This document shows positions 1-9,206 of a stretch of DNA of 64,000 nt, one piece after another. Where the stretch lies: positions 1,922,001 to 1,986,000 of the forward strand of contig JARWSJ010000001.1 in NCBI GenBank assembly GCA_029906195.1. The letters are read 5' to 3'. The notes below the pieces were generated by a model. That model was given only the letters and a program-made list of their open reading frames with translations, was not told the origin of the DNA and searched no databases. Both the position numbers and the translations under genes were made by a program. Position 1 is the first letter of the stretch. Every line of letters begins with the position of its first letter. This DNA is from Chitinophagaceae bacterium 26-R-25. Lineage in GTDB: Bacteria; Bacteroidota; Bacteroidia; Chitinophagales; Chitinophagaceae.

Positions 1-897
1 TGGCTGATCTAATGACACACCAAGTACGGTAAAGTTTTTGCTTTTGTATTTATTGTAGGCGGCTACCACATTTGGATTCTCCGCCCTGCACGGTTTGCAC
101 CAGCTTGCCCAAAAATCTACCAGTACATACTTGCCTTTGAAATCAGCAAGAGACACGGGTTTTCCCAGCGTATCATTCTGCGTAAAGTTCATCGCCTGTT
201 TGCCAATGCCTGTCAAATTATTGATGCGAATGCTGTTCGCTACTTTCTTACCGGGTGCATTGTTTTTTGCGTCGGCAGTTAACTGATTTAGTATTTTTTC
301 CTGTTCGTCAAAATCCAATCTACCAAGGTCAAAAGAAAGCAGGAATGCGCTGTAGCGAGAATTTTTGTGCGAGAGTACCCATTGTTTTGTCAATGCTTTT
401 TCAGACGAATCCATTTTCTCCAACTGGGGTTGAAGCGCTGCAAAAGCGGCTGTATCTTTTGCATACAGCTCGTTTGCTTTTTTATACAACTCTTCTTTAC
501 CTTTTAATGCAGGTGCATTTTTTATAAAGTCGCTGTAAGCATTGTAGTCTTTGATGTATTGAGGTCCATCGGCTTTTATATCTTTCATCATAGGACCATC
601 GCCTTTAAGCGTTACGTTTCCCTTGTCGAGATATAAAAATGTCATGCAGTTTTCAACATACTTGTTTCCAATCTGAATGATGTATGCATTGCCCTCTCCT
701 TCCGGTATGTTTGTCTTGATAACGAAGCCACCGGCTTTTGTTTGAACGGAGTCTTTTTGATCTCCGGACAATGGCCTGTAGTAAACCCATTTGCCTGCCT
801 CCAATCCTTTAATGGAAGCTGTAACGGTTGTATTGGTTTGGGCATGTAATAGAGACGCGCAGAAGCCTGCAGCCAGCAGCATTATTGCTTTTTTCAT
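1..897 (-). CDS. TlpA-like thioredoxin-fold protein, secreted (C-terminus cut by window edge)
   Basis: The frame is open from the ATG at 897 down to base 1, giving 299 codons without a stop; the C-terminal end lies outside the window. The protein begins with a signal peptide (MKKAIMLLAAGFCASLLHAQ). A DUF4369-like beta-rich N-terminal part of about 100 residues and a helical linker follow. The thioredoxin domain has the redox motif WCKPC with cysteines at 267 and 270, in the context VDFWASWCKPCR. This is the architecture of Bacteroidota TlpA/ResA-type periplasmic disulfide reductases, which reduce or isomerise disulfides of exported proteins. It is the last visible gene of the sigma/FecR/SusC/SusD series on this strand and is separated from susD by a repeat hairpin. 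Its substrate cannot be read from sequence. Confidence 0.88.
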   Translation of the reverse strand, partial: MKKAIMLLAAGFCASLLHAQTNTTVTASIKGLEAGKWVYYRPLSGDQKDSVQTKAGGFVIKTNIPEGEGNAYIIQIGNKYVENCMTFLYLDKGNVTLKGDGPMMKDIKADGPQYIKDYNAYSDFIKNAPALKGKEELYKKANELYAKDTAAFAALQPQLEKMDSSEKALTKQWVLSHKNSRYSAFLLSFDLGRLDFDEQEKILNQLTADAKNNAPGKKVANSIRINNLTGIGKQAMNFTQNDTLGKPVSLADFKGKYVLVDFWASWCKPCRAENPNVVAAYNKYKSKNFTVLGVSLDQP

Positions 898-913
898 TTA
901 ACGCTTTTTATTT

Positions 914-1100
914 GAGGAGTTAGGAATTAGAAATTAGGAATTAAGAATTCTTTGTGTGACACACTTTGAGCTATATTGAACTATTTCTGTTCTGATCGTC
1001 GCAATTGTATATGGCGCAACTTTAAGGATGACAGCACCAGAATAATTCTTAATTCCTAATTCCTAACTCTTAATTCCTAACTCCTAATTTCTAATTCCTG
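914..1100. repeat. Type A inverted repeat (7-base period, AATTAGG/CCTAATT)
   Basis: Left arm at 914-950 consists of GAATTAG-like units. Right arm at 1041-1100 is built of AATTCCT and AACTCCT units. The two arms are reverse complements over most of their length, so the transcript between susD and the thioredoxin gene could form a long A/U-rich hairpin. The right arm ends two bases from the SusD stop codon. Confidence 0.85.
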
Positions 1101-1101
1101 A

Positions 1102-2529
1102 TTAATAGCCTGGATTTTGTTTCATTGATTTGTTGGCCACAATTTCCGCATCCGGAATCGGCAATATCAACAAGGCTTTGTCTTTTATACTTGGCAACAA
1201 CGTTTGCAAAGTCGAGAAAGGCAGGCGCCTTACTGCAAACCAATCCTGACCGGCTTCATTTACAAAGCTTTTCATTTCCTCTTTAATTGTCAATAGCTGC
1301 ATTTGTGGGCCGGAGTCTGCGGCATCAATGTCAGTAAAATTGGTAACACCTGCATGAGACAACACTGTCTTCAATAAAGTTTTTGCTTCATCGAGGCTTC
1401 CTCCTTTTGCTATCAATGCTTCTGCTTTCAGTAAATAAGCTTCACTAAGTCTGAATGCATAACTGTATTCTGAAACAGCAGTAAATGCAATAGGTGTCGG
1501 TGCCACCGGACCTGGATAATATTTGGTATGCGCCACATAATTTCCGTAGGCATTCTTTACAGTTTGTATTTGCCATGCGGTACGAGGGTCACCGGCGAAC
1601 AAGTCTGTCATAAATTCATTAGGACTGTAGCTATCGTAATAAATAAAGTTCTGCCATTTAGCTTGTTGCTGTGGATATGGAAGAATCCCCATCATCACCT
1701 CTTTGCTTGCCACGTTTTTTGTAAGGAAGATATCTTTTACATTTCCTTCCAATACAAATGGTCCATTGGTAATGATGTCATTTGTAAGACTGATCACTGC
1801 ATCCATATCTGCACTGGTTCCGCGATTGATAAGCACACGCGCTTTCAGCAATTTTGCGGTCCACGCATTTACATAGGCGATGGATGAGTTTGTCGAAGGC
1901 AAATCAGGAATCGCGTTGTTGAGATCCGCCAATATTGAGTCATAGCTTTCTGCAACAGATACTCTTGGCAAATACAAATTCTTCGGTTCTACAAATTCAT
2001 TTCTAACAATGATACCGTAAGCACTTGCCGGATCAGCATATTCTCCGTAATACAATAACAATTCAGTGTTCCCAAATGCACGAAGGAATTTTCCTTCAGC
2101 GATCATTTGCTTTTTTGACGTGCTTGAAATATTGCTTAGCGGCGCAATGTTTTTCAAAAAACCATTTGCCGCGTTTACGATGCCGTAACCATAGGTCCAA
2201 ATCGCGTCAATGCCGTATGTCTTCGCATCGTACAAATGTTCATCTAAACCACCACCACCAAAGGTATAGGAAAGCATTCCACTCAACTGGGAAGGAAAGT
2301 TTTCGTTCACATAGTACCATGATGAAATGGGAACACCGTTGTAATCCGCTCCTCCGTCTGCAAATCTGTAATACACGCCATTCAAGGTTGTTTGGGCGCT
2401 CTTAACATCGGTGATCACGTTGCCGTCAACTTCAGAACTGGATGGATAAACATTCAACTGTTTCGAGCAGGCCGCAATTGCCATGCTAAACAGTGCTAGT
2501 ATGATGATGTAATTTTTATTCTGTTTCAT
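1102..2529 (-). CDS. SusD/RagB family outer-membrane lipoprotein
   Basis: This is a 475-residue surface glycan- or nutrient-binding lipoprotein that partners the SusC channel encoded just upstream. I chose the ATG at 2529 because it starts a clean lipoprotein signal (MKQNKNYIIILALFSMAIAAC, lipidated Cys21); an upstream ATG at 2556 would overlap susC by 11 bases and add nine residues before the signal. SusD features include TPR-like helices, 'EGKFLRAFGNTELLLYYGE' near residue 150, and a C-terminal 'RLSEAYLLKAEALIAKGG' segment followed by 'VRRLPF'. It lies 16 bases after the susC stop and is surely co-transcribed with it. The ligand is unknown; no glycosidase is visible in this locus. Confidence 0.93.
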   Translation of the reverse strand: MKQNKNYIIILALFSMAIAACSKQLNVYPSSSEVDGNVITDVKSAQTTLNGVYYRFADGGADYNGVPISSWYYVNENFPSQLSGMLSYTFGGGGLDEHLYDAKTYGIDAIWTYGYGIVNAANGFLKNIAPLSNISSTSKKQMIAEGKFLRAFGNTELLLYYGEYADPASAYGIIVRNEFVEPKNLYLPRVSVAESYDSILADLNNAIPDLPSTNSSIAYVNAWTAKLLKARVLINRGTSADMDAVISLTNDIITNGPFVLEGNVKDIFLTKNVASKEVMMGILPYPQQQAKWQNFIYYDSYSPNEFMTDLFAGDPRTAWQIQTVKNAYGNYVAHTKYYPGPVAPTPIAFTAVSEYSYAFRLSEAYLLKAEALIAKGGSLDEAKTLLKTVLSHAGVTNFTDIDAADSGPQMQLLTIKEEMKSFVNEAGQDWFAVRRLPFSTLQTLLPSIKDKALLILPIPDAEIVANKSMKQNPGY

Positions 2530-2545
2530 GTGTCGTATTTGTTTT

Positions 2546-5500
2546 TTAGAAACCAACTTTCAATCCGATAGAAATTGTTCTTACTGCAGGATAGTTACTC
2601 ACGTCAAAGTATCCGCCTGCTACGCTGTATGCGTCGTCTGAAGTTTCAGGATCGTTGCCGGGATACTTGGTAATGGTGAAAAGATTGGTTGCAGTAGCAT
2701 ATACTGATGCATTCTGGATCCCTGTTCTTGTCATCCACGGTGTTTTACTAAACCTGTAGTTAAGAGAAACCGTTCTCAATTTCAAATACGAAGAATTGAA
2801 AATGCTGAGACTGCTGTTGTAAATAACCTGATCGTTCCACAGCAATCTTGGCAGATTGGTTCCAGTATTTTCAGGTGTATAACGATCGAGCATTACCTGG
2901 TTGGCGTTCGGCGTACCGATGAATTTAATACTGCTCACATGGTCGCCCCACATGAGTTTGCCACCTTGCGAAAAGAGGAAGTAAAGATTCAGATCCCAGT
3001 TCTTGTAGCTGAACCCTTGTGAAAATCCTCCGTAGTATTTAGGTGCTGCGTTTGCAATTACTACGTGAAAATCAGGATAGCCGGTTGAATCAAGCTGGAA
3101 CATCGGATCTCCAATATTGAGGTATGGGAAAACAATGTTGCCGATAAAATTCAATCGCTGTTTGTAATCATCAAGATCTTTCTTTGATTTGATGATACCA
3201 TCTACTTTCATTCCGGTAATCAAACCCAAAGGCTGTCCTTCAATGAGTGTAGTGTTGCCATATTCAAGACCTGTTTTGTCAGGAAGACCCGTAAGATCTG
3301 CATTTTTGTTGAGCTTGGTAACAAGAGATTTGTTCCAGGTGATGTTCACAGAAGCGTTCCAGCGGAAATTTCTTGTGCGTATAATATCGCCGGAGATACT
3401 TAACTCATAACCCGTGTTCCTGATATCAACTGTGTTCTCCAGCAAAGTTGAGTAAGATGAACTTGGCGGCACAGGTAATGCAAGCAATGCACCATCTGTT
3501 TGTTTTCTGTAATAATCAAAAGTCGCTTGCAACCTGTTTCCAAACAGTGATACATCTGCACCCACATCTGCCTGTTTGGTTGTCTCCCATTTCAAAGCAG
3601 GGTTTCCGAGTTGTGTTGGCACAAGTGCATTGGTTCCGGCATAAGCCAGTGGCGAGTAAAGTGTACGATATTTTTGATCGCCTATATTTTGAGTTCCTGT
3701 CAAACCGTAGCTACCTCTGATCTTGATGTCTTCTATCCACTTAACATTTTTCAAAAAGTTTTCGTTGGACAAACGCCATGCAACTGCTCCTGATGGGAAG
3801 TAACCAAACTTGTTATCCGGGCCAAATTTTGATGAACCGTCTGAACGACCTGTGAAAGTAAACAGGTACTTATCCATCAGTGTATAGTTTGCACGCAGGT
3901 AATAAGAAACAAGATAGCTCTGCGGTTTATTCGGTTGATCTCCTTGTGTGTAAATTGGCGTGGTTGCAGATGACAAATTATTCAGCACATCGTTGTTTGG
4001 ATAACCAGACGCTGTAGCGCTGAAGTAGCTTGTCTTCACAGTTTCGTAAGAAAATCCGCCAAGTATATTTACAACATGTTTGTCTTTCCATTTGTTGGTA
4101 TAGCCCAATGTATTTTCAATGAACCAGTCAGTGAAGCGACTGTTCGCATTGTTACCTATACCTCCATTGGAAGACACGTTTCCGTAGAAGCTTCCTATTT
4201 GCAGATAGTCAGGCGTAAACAGCTTCTGTGTATAGTTCTGGCTGTTCAATGATACCGTACTCTTGAATTGCAAATGCGGGTTGAAGTCATAAATGGCACT
4301 GATAGAACCCAACAGGCTCGTGGTTTTTGAGTTGTTCACAGCTGTGGTCATTGCCAATGGGTTTTCATATCCCAAATAGCTGGCAGCTACTGTAGCAAAA
4401 TTTTGGAAAGCCCCTGTAGAATCGTACGGGCTCCAGTCTGGCCTTGATCTCAAAGCCTGCTGATATGCGCCATTGGTAATGTTCTGGTTTACATAACCAA
4501 TGTTAAGGTTGGTAACAAATCTGAAACGTTTGCTGATCTCCGTTTCCAGGTTCACCTTGCCGGACACTCGTTCGTAATCTGTACCCACTACCACTCCCGG
4601 CGTGTTGTTGTAGGCGAAAGAGGTGTAGTACCTTGTTGAACCACCACCACCTTGCACAGATACTTCTGCGTTGTTTGCAAATGCTGTCCTTGTAACCAGA
4701 TCCACCCAGTCTGTATTGTATTTACCAAAATAAGTCGGATCGTTTACAATTCTTACCGCTTCCGGGCGAGGCGCTCTTCCTACTGCAACACGTGCTGCAT
4801 TATCATTTACCGCAGCCTCTGTGAGCAATGTTTTATATTGAGTAGCATCCAGCAGCTTTGGTTTTTTAGCCAGCATGCTCACTGTTCCATAATAGCTGAA
4901 TGTGATCACCGGCTTCATATCTTTCTTACCTCTTTTGGTAGTGATCAACACCACACCATTTGCGGCTTTCGAACCGTAGATGGCAGCAGCGGATGCATCT
5001 TTCAAAATAGAGATGGACTCGATGTCATCAATGTTCAAGCCGCCCAAATTGTTCAAGCCGTTTACAAAGGCGGTTGACATACCTGCACTCACACCACCAG
5101 AACCTGTTACGTCATTGCCTACAGGACTGCTCACATCATAGCCCGGGTTGATGTATGCCGATTGCACTTGCATAGGCACACCATCGATTACATACAAAGG
5201 ATCGTTGCCGCCCAACAATGAAGTAGAGCCACGCACGCGAATACGCACGGCCCCACCTGGCGTACCATCTGTTTTTGTAACCTCTACACCTGCGGCTTTA
5301 CCTGCAAGTGCATTGTCTACTGTTGCAAAAGGAATATCCTGTATGTCTTTCGCAGCAATGGTTGCAACCGATCCGGTAAGATCTTTTCTTTGGGAAGTTC
5401 CGTAACCTACCACGACTGTTTCAGTTAGTGAAGACGCTTCAATTTCCAATGGAATTACCAAAGCGATATCAGTATTGTCGATCTTTTTGTCAATCGATTT

Positions 5501-6049
5501 ATAACCCACTATCGAAAAAGCCAGTACGTCGTTTACAGATGCATGCAATGTAAATTCTCCGTTAGGACCGGTCTTTGTACCTTTCTTTGTTTTCTTGTTT
5601 AATACAGAAACACCTTGCAGCGGATGTCCTGTTTTGTCGGTCACCACGCCATGCACGGGCTCTGCCGTTTCATTTTCTGTTATAATAATTACATGTGGAG
5701 ATGGCTTGATGATCACCGTTTTCTCAACAATGGAATAAGTTAGCGGCTGATCTCTGAAACACTGACGGAGCACATCTTCCACGGATGCGCTTCTTACATC
5801 GACATCAATAGTTTTGGCGGTTTTTACCAACCGGCTGTTATAGACAAAATTGTAATCGGACTGTTTTTGAATTTCTTTAAAAACAGTTTCCAGCGATGCA
5901 TTTTTTAGCGAAATAGTAATGTTCTGCCCCTTAGTTGAAGCACTAACCGAGAGGGTAAAAACGAGTAAGATAAACGCCGTCAATTTCATAATCCGCGCAG
6001 TTTTGGCTACCCCTTTTTGGAAAGAGGTAGAATGAGCCTTGAAATCCAT
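2546..6049 (-). CDS. SusC/RagA family TonB-dependent outer-membrane transporter with STN domain
   Basis: At 1167 residues this is a full-length SusC-type channel. In order it shows a signal sequence (hydrophobic stretch after MKLTAFILLVFTLSVSA, near residue 21), an STN (secretin/TonB N-terminal) domain around residues 45-120, and a carboxypeptidase-regulatory-like domain around 130-205. A TonB-box-like segment and plug domain follow (ETVVVGYGTSQRKDLTGSV), then a large beta-barrel ending in an aromatic residue (GLKVGF). STN domains normally contact an anti-sigma factor, which fits the FecR and ECF sigma genes upstream on the same strand. The pair with SusD forms a bucket-with-lid importer. The alternative start at 5989 would give a more conventional signal peptide. 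Confidence 0.96.
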   Translation of the reverse strand: MDFKAHSTSFQKGVAKTARIMKLTAFILLVFTLSVSASTKGQNITISLKNASLETVFKEIQKQSDYNFVYNSRLVKTAKTIDVDVRSASVEDVLRQCFRDQPLTYSIVEKTVIIKPSPHVIIITENETAEPVHGVVTDKTGHPLQGVSVLNKKTKKGTKTGPNGEFTLHASVNDVLAFSIVGYKSIDKKIDNTDIALVIPLEIEASSLTETVVVGYGTSQRKDLTGSVATIAAKDIQDIPFATVDNALAGKAAGVEVTKTDGTPGGAVRIRVRGSTSLLGGNDPLYVIDGVPMQVQSAYINPGYDVSSPVGNDVTGSGGVSAGMSTAFVNGLNNLGGLNIDDIESISILKDASAAAIYGSKAANGVVLITTKRGKKDMKPVITFSYYGTVSMLAKKPKLLDATQYKTLLTEAAVNDNAARVAVGRAPRPEAVRIVNDPTYFGKYNTDWVDLVTRTAFANNAEVSVQGGGGSTRYYTSFAYNNTPGVVVGTDYERVSGKVNLETEISKRFRFVTNLNIGYVNQNITNGAYQQALRSRPDWSPYDSTGAFQNFATVAASYLGYENPLAMTTAVNNSKTTSLLGSISAIYDFNPHLQFKSTVSLNSQNYTQKLFTPDYLQIGSFYGNVSSNGGIGNNANSRFTDWFIENTLGYTNKWKDKHVVNILGGFSYETVKTSYFSATASGYPNNDVLNNLSSATTPIYTQGDQPNKPQSYLVSYYLRANYTLMDKYLFTFTGRSDGSSKFGPDNKFGYFPSGAVAWRLSNENFLKNVKWIEDIKIRGSYGLTGTQNIGDQKYRTLYSPLAYAGTNALVPTQLGNPALKWETTKQADVGADVSLFGNRLQATFDYYRKQTDGALLALPVPPSSSYSTLLENTVDIRNTGYELSISGDIIRTRNFRWNASVNITWNKSLVTKLNKNADLTGLPDKTGLEYGNTTLIEGQPLGLITGMKVDGIIKSKKDLDDYKQRLNFIGNIVFPYLNIGDPMFQLDSTGYPDFHVVIANAAPKYYGGFSQGFSYKNWDLNLYFLFSQGGKLMWGDHVSSIKFIGTPNANQVMLDRYTPENTGTNLPRLLWNDQVIYNSSLSIFNSSYLKLRTVSLNYRFSKTPWMTRTGIQNASVYATATNLFTITKYPGNDPETSDDAYSVAGGYFDVSNYPAVRTISIGLKVGF

Positions 6050-6056
6050 AACTTTG
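6049..6056 (+). promoter_or_regulatory. Candidate -7 box on the strand opposite susC
   Basis: TAACTTTG matches the Bacteroidota TAnnTTTG -7 element, read on the plus strand at the very start of susC. No convincing -33 TTTG is found at the usual spacing. Transcription would start near 6063 and run to the terminator at 6123-6154. The match is short and could be chance. Confidence 0.35.
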
Positions 6057-6062
6057 TTTTAG

Positions 6063-6154
6063 TTTAGGTTAAACAATAAGCAGTTCTAACAAATTGAATA
6101 TCTGATTTACCTAATCTTCCTGCCGTTCCGACTCGTACTCGGAGCGGTTTTTTT
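6063..6154 (+). ncRNA. Candidate antisense RNA to the susC 5' leader
   Basis: This predicted RNA of roughly 90-100 nt is bounded by the plus-strand -7 box at 6049-6056 and the strong plus-strand terminator ending at 6154. It contains no open reading frame worth naming. It is fully complementary to the untranslated leader of the susC mRNA, which is transcribed leftward. DonS-type cis-antisense RNAs in equivalent positions repress some Bacteroides polysaccharide utilisation loci; that parallel is an inference. Expression is not shown by sequence. Confidence 0.35.
6123..6154 (+). terminator. Strong intrinsic terminator on plus strand, antisense to susC leader
   Basis: A 9-bp stem (CCGTTCCGA at 6123-6131 with TCGGAGCGG at 6139-6147, one G-T pair), a 7-base loop, then seven T residues on the plus strand. 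Both flanking genes are on the minus strand, and in that direction the hairpin is preceded by A's and has no T-run, so it does not terminate fecR. It should therefore end a plus-strand transcript. Confidence 0.8.
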
Positions 6155-6237
6155 ATAAGGTAAACGCTGTGAAAGGCGATCCTTTTTCTCTTTACATACG
6201 ATGTTGTTTTTTAGTTTTTTTAATGTTGTTCAAATGG

Positions 6238-7440
6238 TTATTTTCTGACAATTATTTTCTTTCCATCTATTTCAAAATGTACGCCACCACTCATCTCCAG
6301 GAATTTCAGCAAATTTGAAACAGGCATATTGCGGGAAATATTCACGGTATAGAGGTCATAAATTTTATCGCTGAACGAAACTTCCACGTCGTACCATCTT
6401 TCGACTTGCTTCATAATCGTTTCCAGGTTACCATCTGAAAAAGCAAAACGACCGTTTTTCCATGCAATAACTTCATCTACATCGATATCACTTTTCACCT
6501 GCAGGCTTTGATTTTTGCCCACCTGCGATTGTTGTCCCGGCTTTAAAATTCTTGCAGCGTAATCAACTCCTACTTTTACAGAACCATTTACCAGAGTGGT
6601 TTTCACATAGGCCTCATCATCATACGACATCACATTGAATTCCGTTCCCAGTACCTGGATGTCTTCATTGCCTGCCTTTACCACAAATGGCGCGGATGCA
6701 TCTTTCGCAACGTCAAAGTACGCCTCACCGGTTATCTCCACATTACGCTCCGAACCCGTGAAATGGTTAGGATAGCGAATGGAACTGGCCGCATTCAACC
6801 ACACTCTGGAGCCGTCTGGTAAAGTAATCTGATACTGCCTGCCCCTCGGCGTACTCACCGTGTTATAAACCACTTTGTCTTTTTCCGCTGCCTTCGCGTC
6901 GTATACCAACTGATTGTTTTTCAACCATACTTTCGCGCCGTTCTGCGTAGCGATCACACCGCCTTTGGAACTATCAAGCTCTACCTGGCTACCATCTGCC
7001 AATGTAAGAATGGCGCCATTTTTTCCCGGAGGCACATCCTGCGCAGGTTTTACTAAGGCAACGCTTCCCTTTTCTTTTTCGCTTACGTGATTCCACAAAT
7101 ATGCGCCACCGGCAACTGCCAACACAAATACGGCTGCAGCGGCCCACCACGTACGCATGAATGAAACGCGTTTTAATAAAAGAACTTTGCTCTCCCCGCC
7201 CTCTTCCTCTTTAACATGATCCATAGTGAATATGGATTTTGCCATGTCTTCAATTTCAGAAGTGGTCAAAGGTTTGCGCTCGTTTTCGTTGTAGGGATTT
7301 AGCATGATCTCCAATTGCTCCGTCAACTCACTTTTTTCATCACTCCTCAATTGTTCGATCAGTTCGTTAAGTTCTTCCTGGCTGGCTTGGTTTTCGTTAA
7401 TTTTTTTTAATAGCAACAGAATGCTTTCCTGGCTTTTCAA
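6238..7440 (-). CDS. FecR family anti-sigma factor
   Basis: The protein has 400 residues: an acidic cytoplasmic N-terminal part (1-95), one membrane helix at about 97-116 (next to RTWWAAAAVFVLAVAGG), the periplasmic FecR domain (about 190-290, with 'LPDGSRVWLNAASSIRYP' and 'GEAYFDVAKD') and a C-terminal DUF4974-like domain. It is known in this family to hold or activate the partner ECF sigma and to receive the signal from the STN domain of a SusC/FecA-type receptor. It lies between the sigma gene (86-base gap) and susC (188-base gap), in the classical order sigma, fecR, susC, susD. Confidence 0.95.
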   Translation of the reverse strand: MKSQESILLLLKKINENQASQEELNELIEQLRSDEKSELTEQLEIMLNPYNENERKPLTTSEIEDMAKSIFTMDHVKEEEGGESKVLLLKRVSFMRTWWAAAAVFVLAVAGGAYLWNHVSEKEKGSVALVKPAQDVPPGKNGAILTLADGSQVELDSSKGGVIATQNGAKVWLKNNQLVYDAKAAEKDKVVYNTVSTPRGRQYQITLPDGSRVWLNAASSIRYPNHFTGSERNVEITGEAYFDVAKDASAPFVVKAGNEDIQVLGTEFNVMSYDDEAYVKTTLVNGSVKVGVDYAARILKPGQQSQVGKNQSLQVKSDIDVDEVIAWKNGRFAFSDGNLETIMKQVERWYDVEVSFSDKIYDLYTVNISRNMPVSNLLKFLEMSGGVHFEIDGKKIIVRK

Positions 7441-7526
7441 TTGACTAGTTTTTGCGTTAAGAGGAATAAGGTGTCTATAAACAGACTCCCGTGGAGAATT
7501 TTAGGACTAGTCGAAAATCAAAAAAG

Positions 7527-8123
7527 TTAAAAAATATTTAAGATGGAGATAATGATCAGGCTAAATCCGGCCTTCTCCATTCCTTCACGAAGGGTGTGAA
7601 GCGCCTTTACGAGCGTATTTTTAACGGTGTTTGGAGAAATGCCGAGTTGATCAGCGATCTCGGGAATTTTCAGCCCCTGCTCCCGACTGAGGGTATAGAT
7701 CTTTCTTTGTTGGGGTGGCATCTGTACCACAATATTACCAATGGCACGTCGCAATGCATCCACCAGGAGCGCTGATTCAGCCGGATTGTCGAAATTGGTG
7801 TCGGCGTATTTATCTATGTAAACATTGAGTCCCTTGTCTTGTGTAGCCTTGTCTCTCAGGTAGGTAAAAGCACGATTGTATCCGATGCGCATGAGCCACT
7901 GGCGGAAGTTTTCGATCTCGGGTAGTTTGTCCCTGTACAACCAAACGCGCAGAAAAGTATCCTGTACAAGATCTTTCGCAATGGCGTGCGATTTTACGAT
8001 CGTGTAAATATTGGCGTGCACCTGATCTCCATAATGCTGAAAGATCTGCCGGAAAGCCGATTCCTCCCCTTCAGAAATTTGTAGCAGCAGTTCTTTCTCC
8101 CTATATGTTCCGTTTTCGTTCAA
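7527..8123 (-). CDS. ECF-type RNA polymerase sigma-70 factor
   Basis: The protein has 198 residues. Region 2 is visible around residues 25-95 ('AKDLVQDTFLRVWLYRDKLPEIENFRQWLMRIGYNRA'), and region 4 around 135-185 ('LSREQGLKIPEIADQLGISPNTVKNTLVKAL') with a helix-turn-helix. The length and the lack of regions 1 and 3 fit the ECF group that controls Bacteroidota SusC/SusD loci. It should direct polymerase to the susC promoter once FecR is triggered. The hydrophobic tail (SLIIISILNIF) is common in this subgroup. Confidence 0.95.
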   Translation of the reverse strand: MNENGTYREKELLLQISEGEESAFRQIFQHYGDQVHANIYTIVKSHAIAKDLVQDTFLRVWLYRDKLPEIENFRQWLMRIGYNRAFTYLRDKATQDKGLNVYIDKYADTNFDNPAESALLVDALRRAIGNIVVQMPPQQRKIYTLSREQGLKIPEIADQLGISPNTVKNTLVKALHTLREGMEKAGFSLIIISILNIF

Positions 8124-8194
8124 TAGAGTAAGCAGTGTTGGTATCGTTGTAAAAATAGAGAGAAAAGTGTTTGAAAGAGCAGGATGCTAAAAAA

Positions 8195-8301
8195 TGACTG
8201 AATAACTGAATAACTGAAGGTTGAATTATTGAATAATTGAATTATTGATGGCTGATCGACGTTGAACTTCAGTTATTCAGTTACTCAGTTATTCAGTTAT
8301 T
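8195..8301. repeat. Type B inverted repeat (8-base period, TAACTGAA/TTCAGTTA)
   Basis: The left arm at 8196-8247 contains TAACTGAA units that drift into GAATTATT units. The right arm at 8263-8301 contains TTCAGTTA and CTCAGTTA units. The element sits between divergent genes (the sigma factor and the 8399 gene), so here it is not at a 3' end. Confidence 0.85.
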
Positions 8302-8398
8302 GCCCTCCCCACAAACAATAAATAATTAACCCGTTAAATACCATAGTTTTCCCGAATAACCATTATTTTACTGTCTACAAACCCTAACCATTGCCGTT

Positions 8399-9013
8399 AT
8401 GATGATTTTTTTAATCATTGCGGGTGCCGTTGCCGTGGCAGCCGTTTTCCTCGTGATCTATCGATCGCGGAAAGTGAAAAGTCAGATCAGGAAGCTGGCT
8501 GACCAACGCTTCGAACGCATACGCCCTTTGTTCGACAAACTTGAAAAAGCAGAAAATGTAAGTACTGATGATGTTTTACCCTTCGCAAAAAATGTAATGA
8601 CGAGAGAATCTACGTTTCAACTCCTGCACGATTTTCACAAACTCGAACTATTTCCCACTGAATATCTTACCATTGTTAAGAGTGCTGAAAGCAACCTGGC
8701 CAACTGGCTCGAATTTCCTACCGAACTTGCGGCCGGTCCGGATGAACTGGAACATATAAAACGTGTGACAATTGACTTCGATGGACACAATAATTATGTT
8801 CACTACGAGGTCTTCAAATATAAAGTAAACGCACCCCATTGGGCGGCAAAAGATGGCTGGCTGCTGGGGGTTGTGGGCCCCTATTTTGACCACAGCAAGC
8901 CTTATGATTTTCCCCATGCCACTTTTAGCAGAACCGGCAGCACGGTCGACAAAGTTTCTGCCGACGAAGAGGCAATGTGGGTGCATGAGAATATTTTGAA
9001 CGTTGAGCGGTAA
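8399..9013 (+). CDS. Uncharacterised single-pass membrane protein
   Basis: I do not recognise a named family. The 204-residue product begins with a strong transmembrane helix (MMIFLIIAGAVAVAAVFLVIY) followed by a basic patch (RSRKVKSQIRK), so the rest is probably cytoplasmic and membrane-tethered. The soluble part has a helical region (residues 25-95) and a beta-rich C-terminal part with many aromatic residues ('HWAAKDGWLLGVVGPYFDHSKPYDFPHATFSR'). ATGs at 8399 and 8402 are both possible. It is single-gene, convergent with yjbQ, and its stop lies just before a type B repeat. Codon use looks like that of its neighbours. Confidence 0.75.
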   Translation: MMIFLIIAGAVAVAAVFLVIYRSRKVKSQIRKLADQRFERIRPLFDKLEKAENVSTDDVLPFAKNVMTRESTFQLLHDFHKLELFPTEYLTIVKSAESNLANWLEFPTELAAGPDELEHIKRVTIDFDGHNNYVHYEVFKYKVNAPHWAAKDGWLLGVVGPYFDHSKPYDFPHATFSRTGSTVDKVSADEEAMWVHENILNVER

Positions 9014-9015
9014 GG

Positions 9016-9206
9016 ACTGATTAACAGAATAACTGAGTAACTGAATAACTGATCTTTAAGATCGACCATTCCGCAATAATTCAATCATTCATTCTATTCA
9101 ATCATTCATTCTATTCAATCATTCAGTTTATTCAGTTACTCAGTTATTCAGTTATTCAGTTACTCAGTTATTCAGTTACTCAGTTATTCAGTTACTCAGT
9201 TACTCA
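9016..9206. repeat. Type B inverted repeat between convergent genes
   Basis: The left arm at 9017-9051 has TAACTGA units. The right arm at 9079-9206 is much longer: a run of TTCAATCA units followed by about ten TTCAGTTA or CTCAGTTA units. The end of the right arm includes the yjbQ stop codon (9200-9202). Confidence 0.88.
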
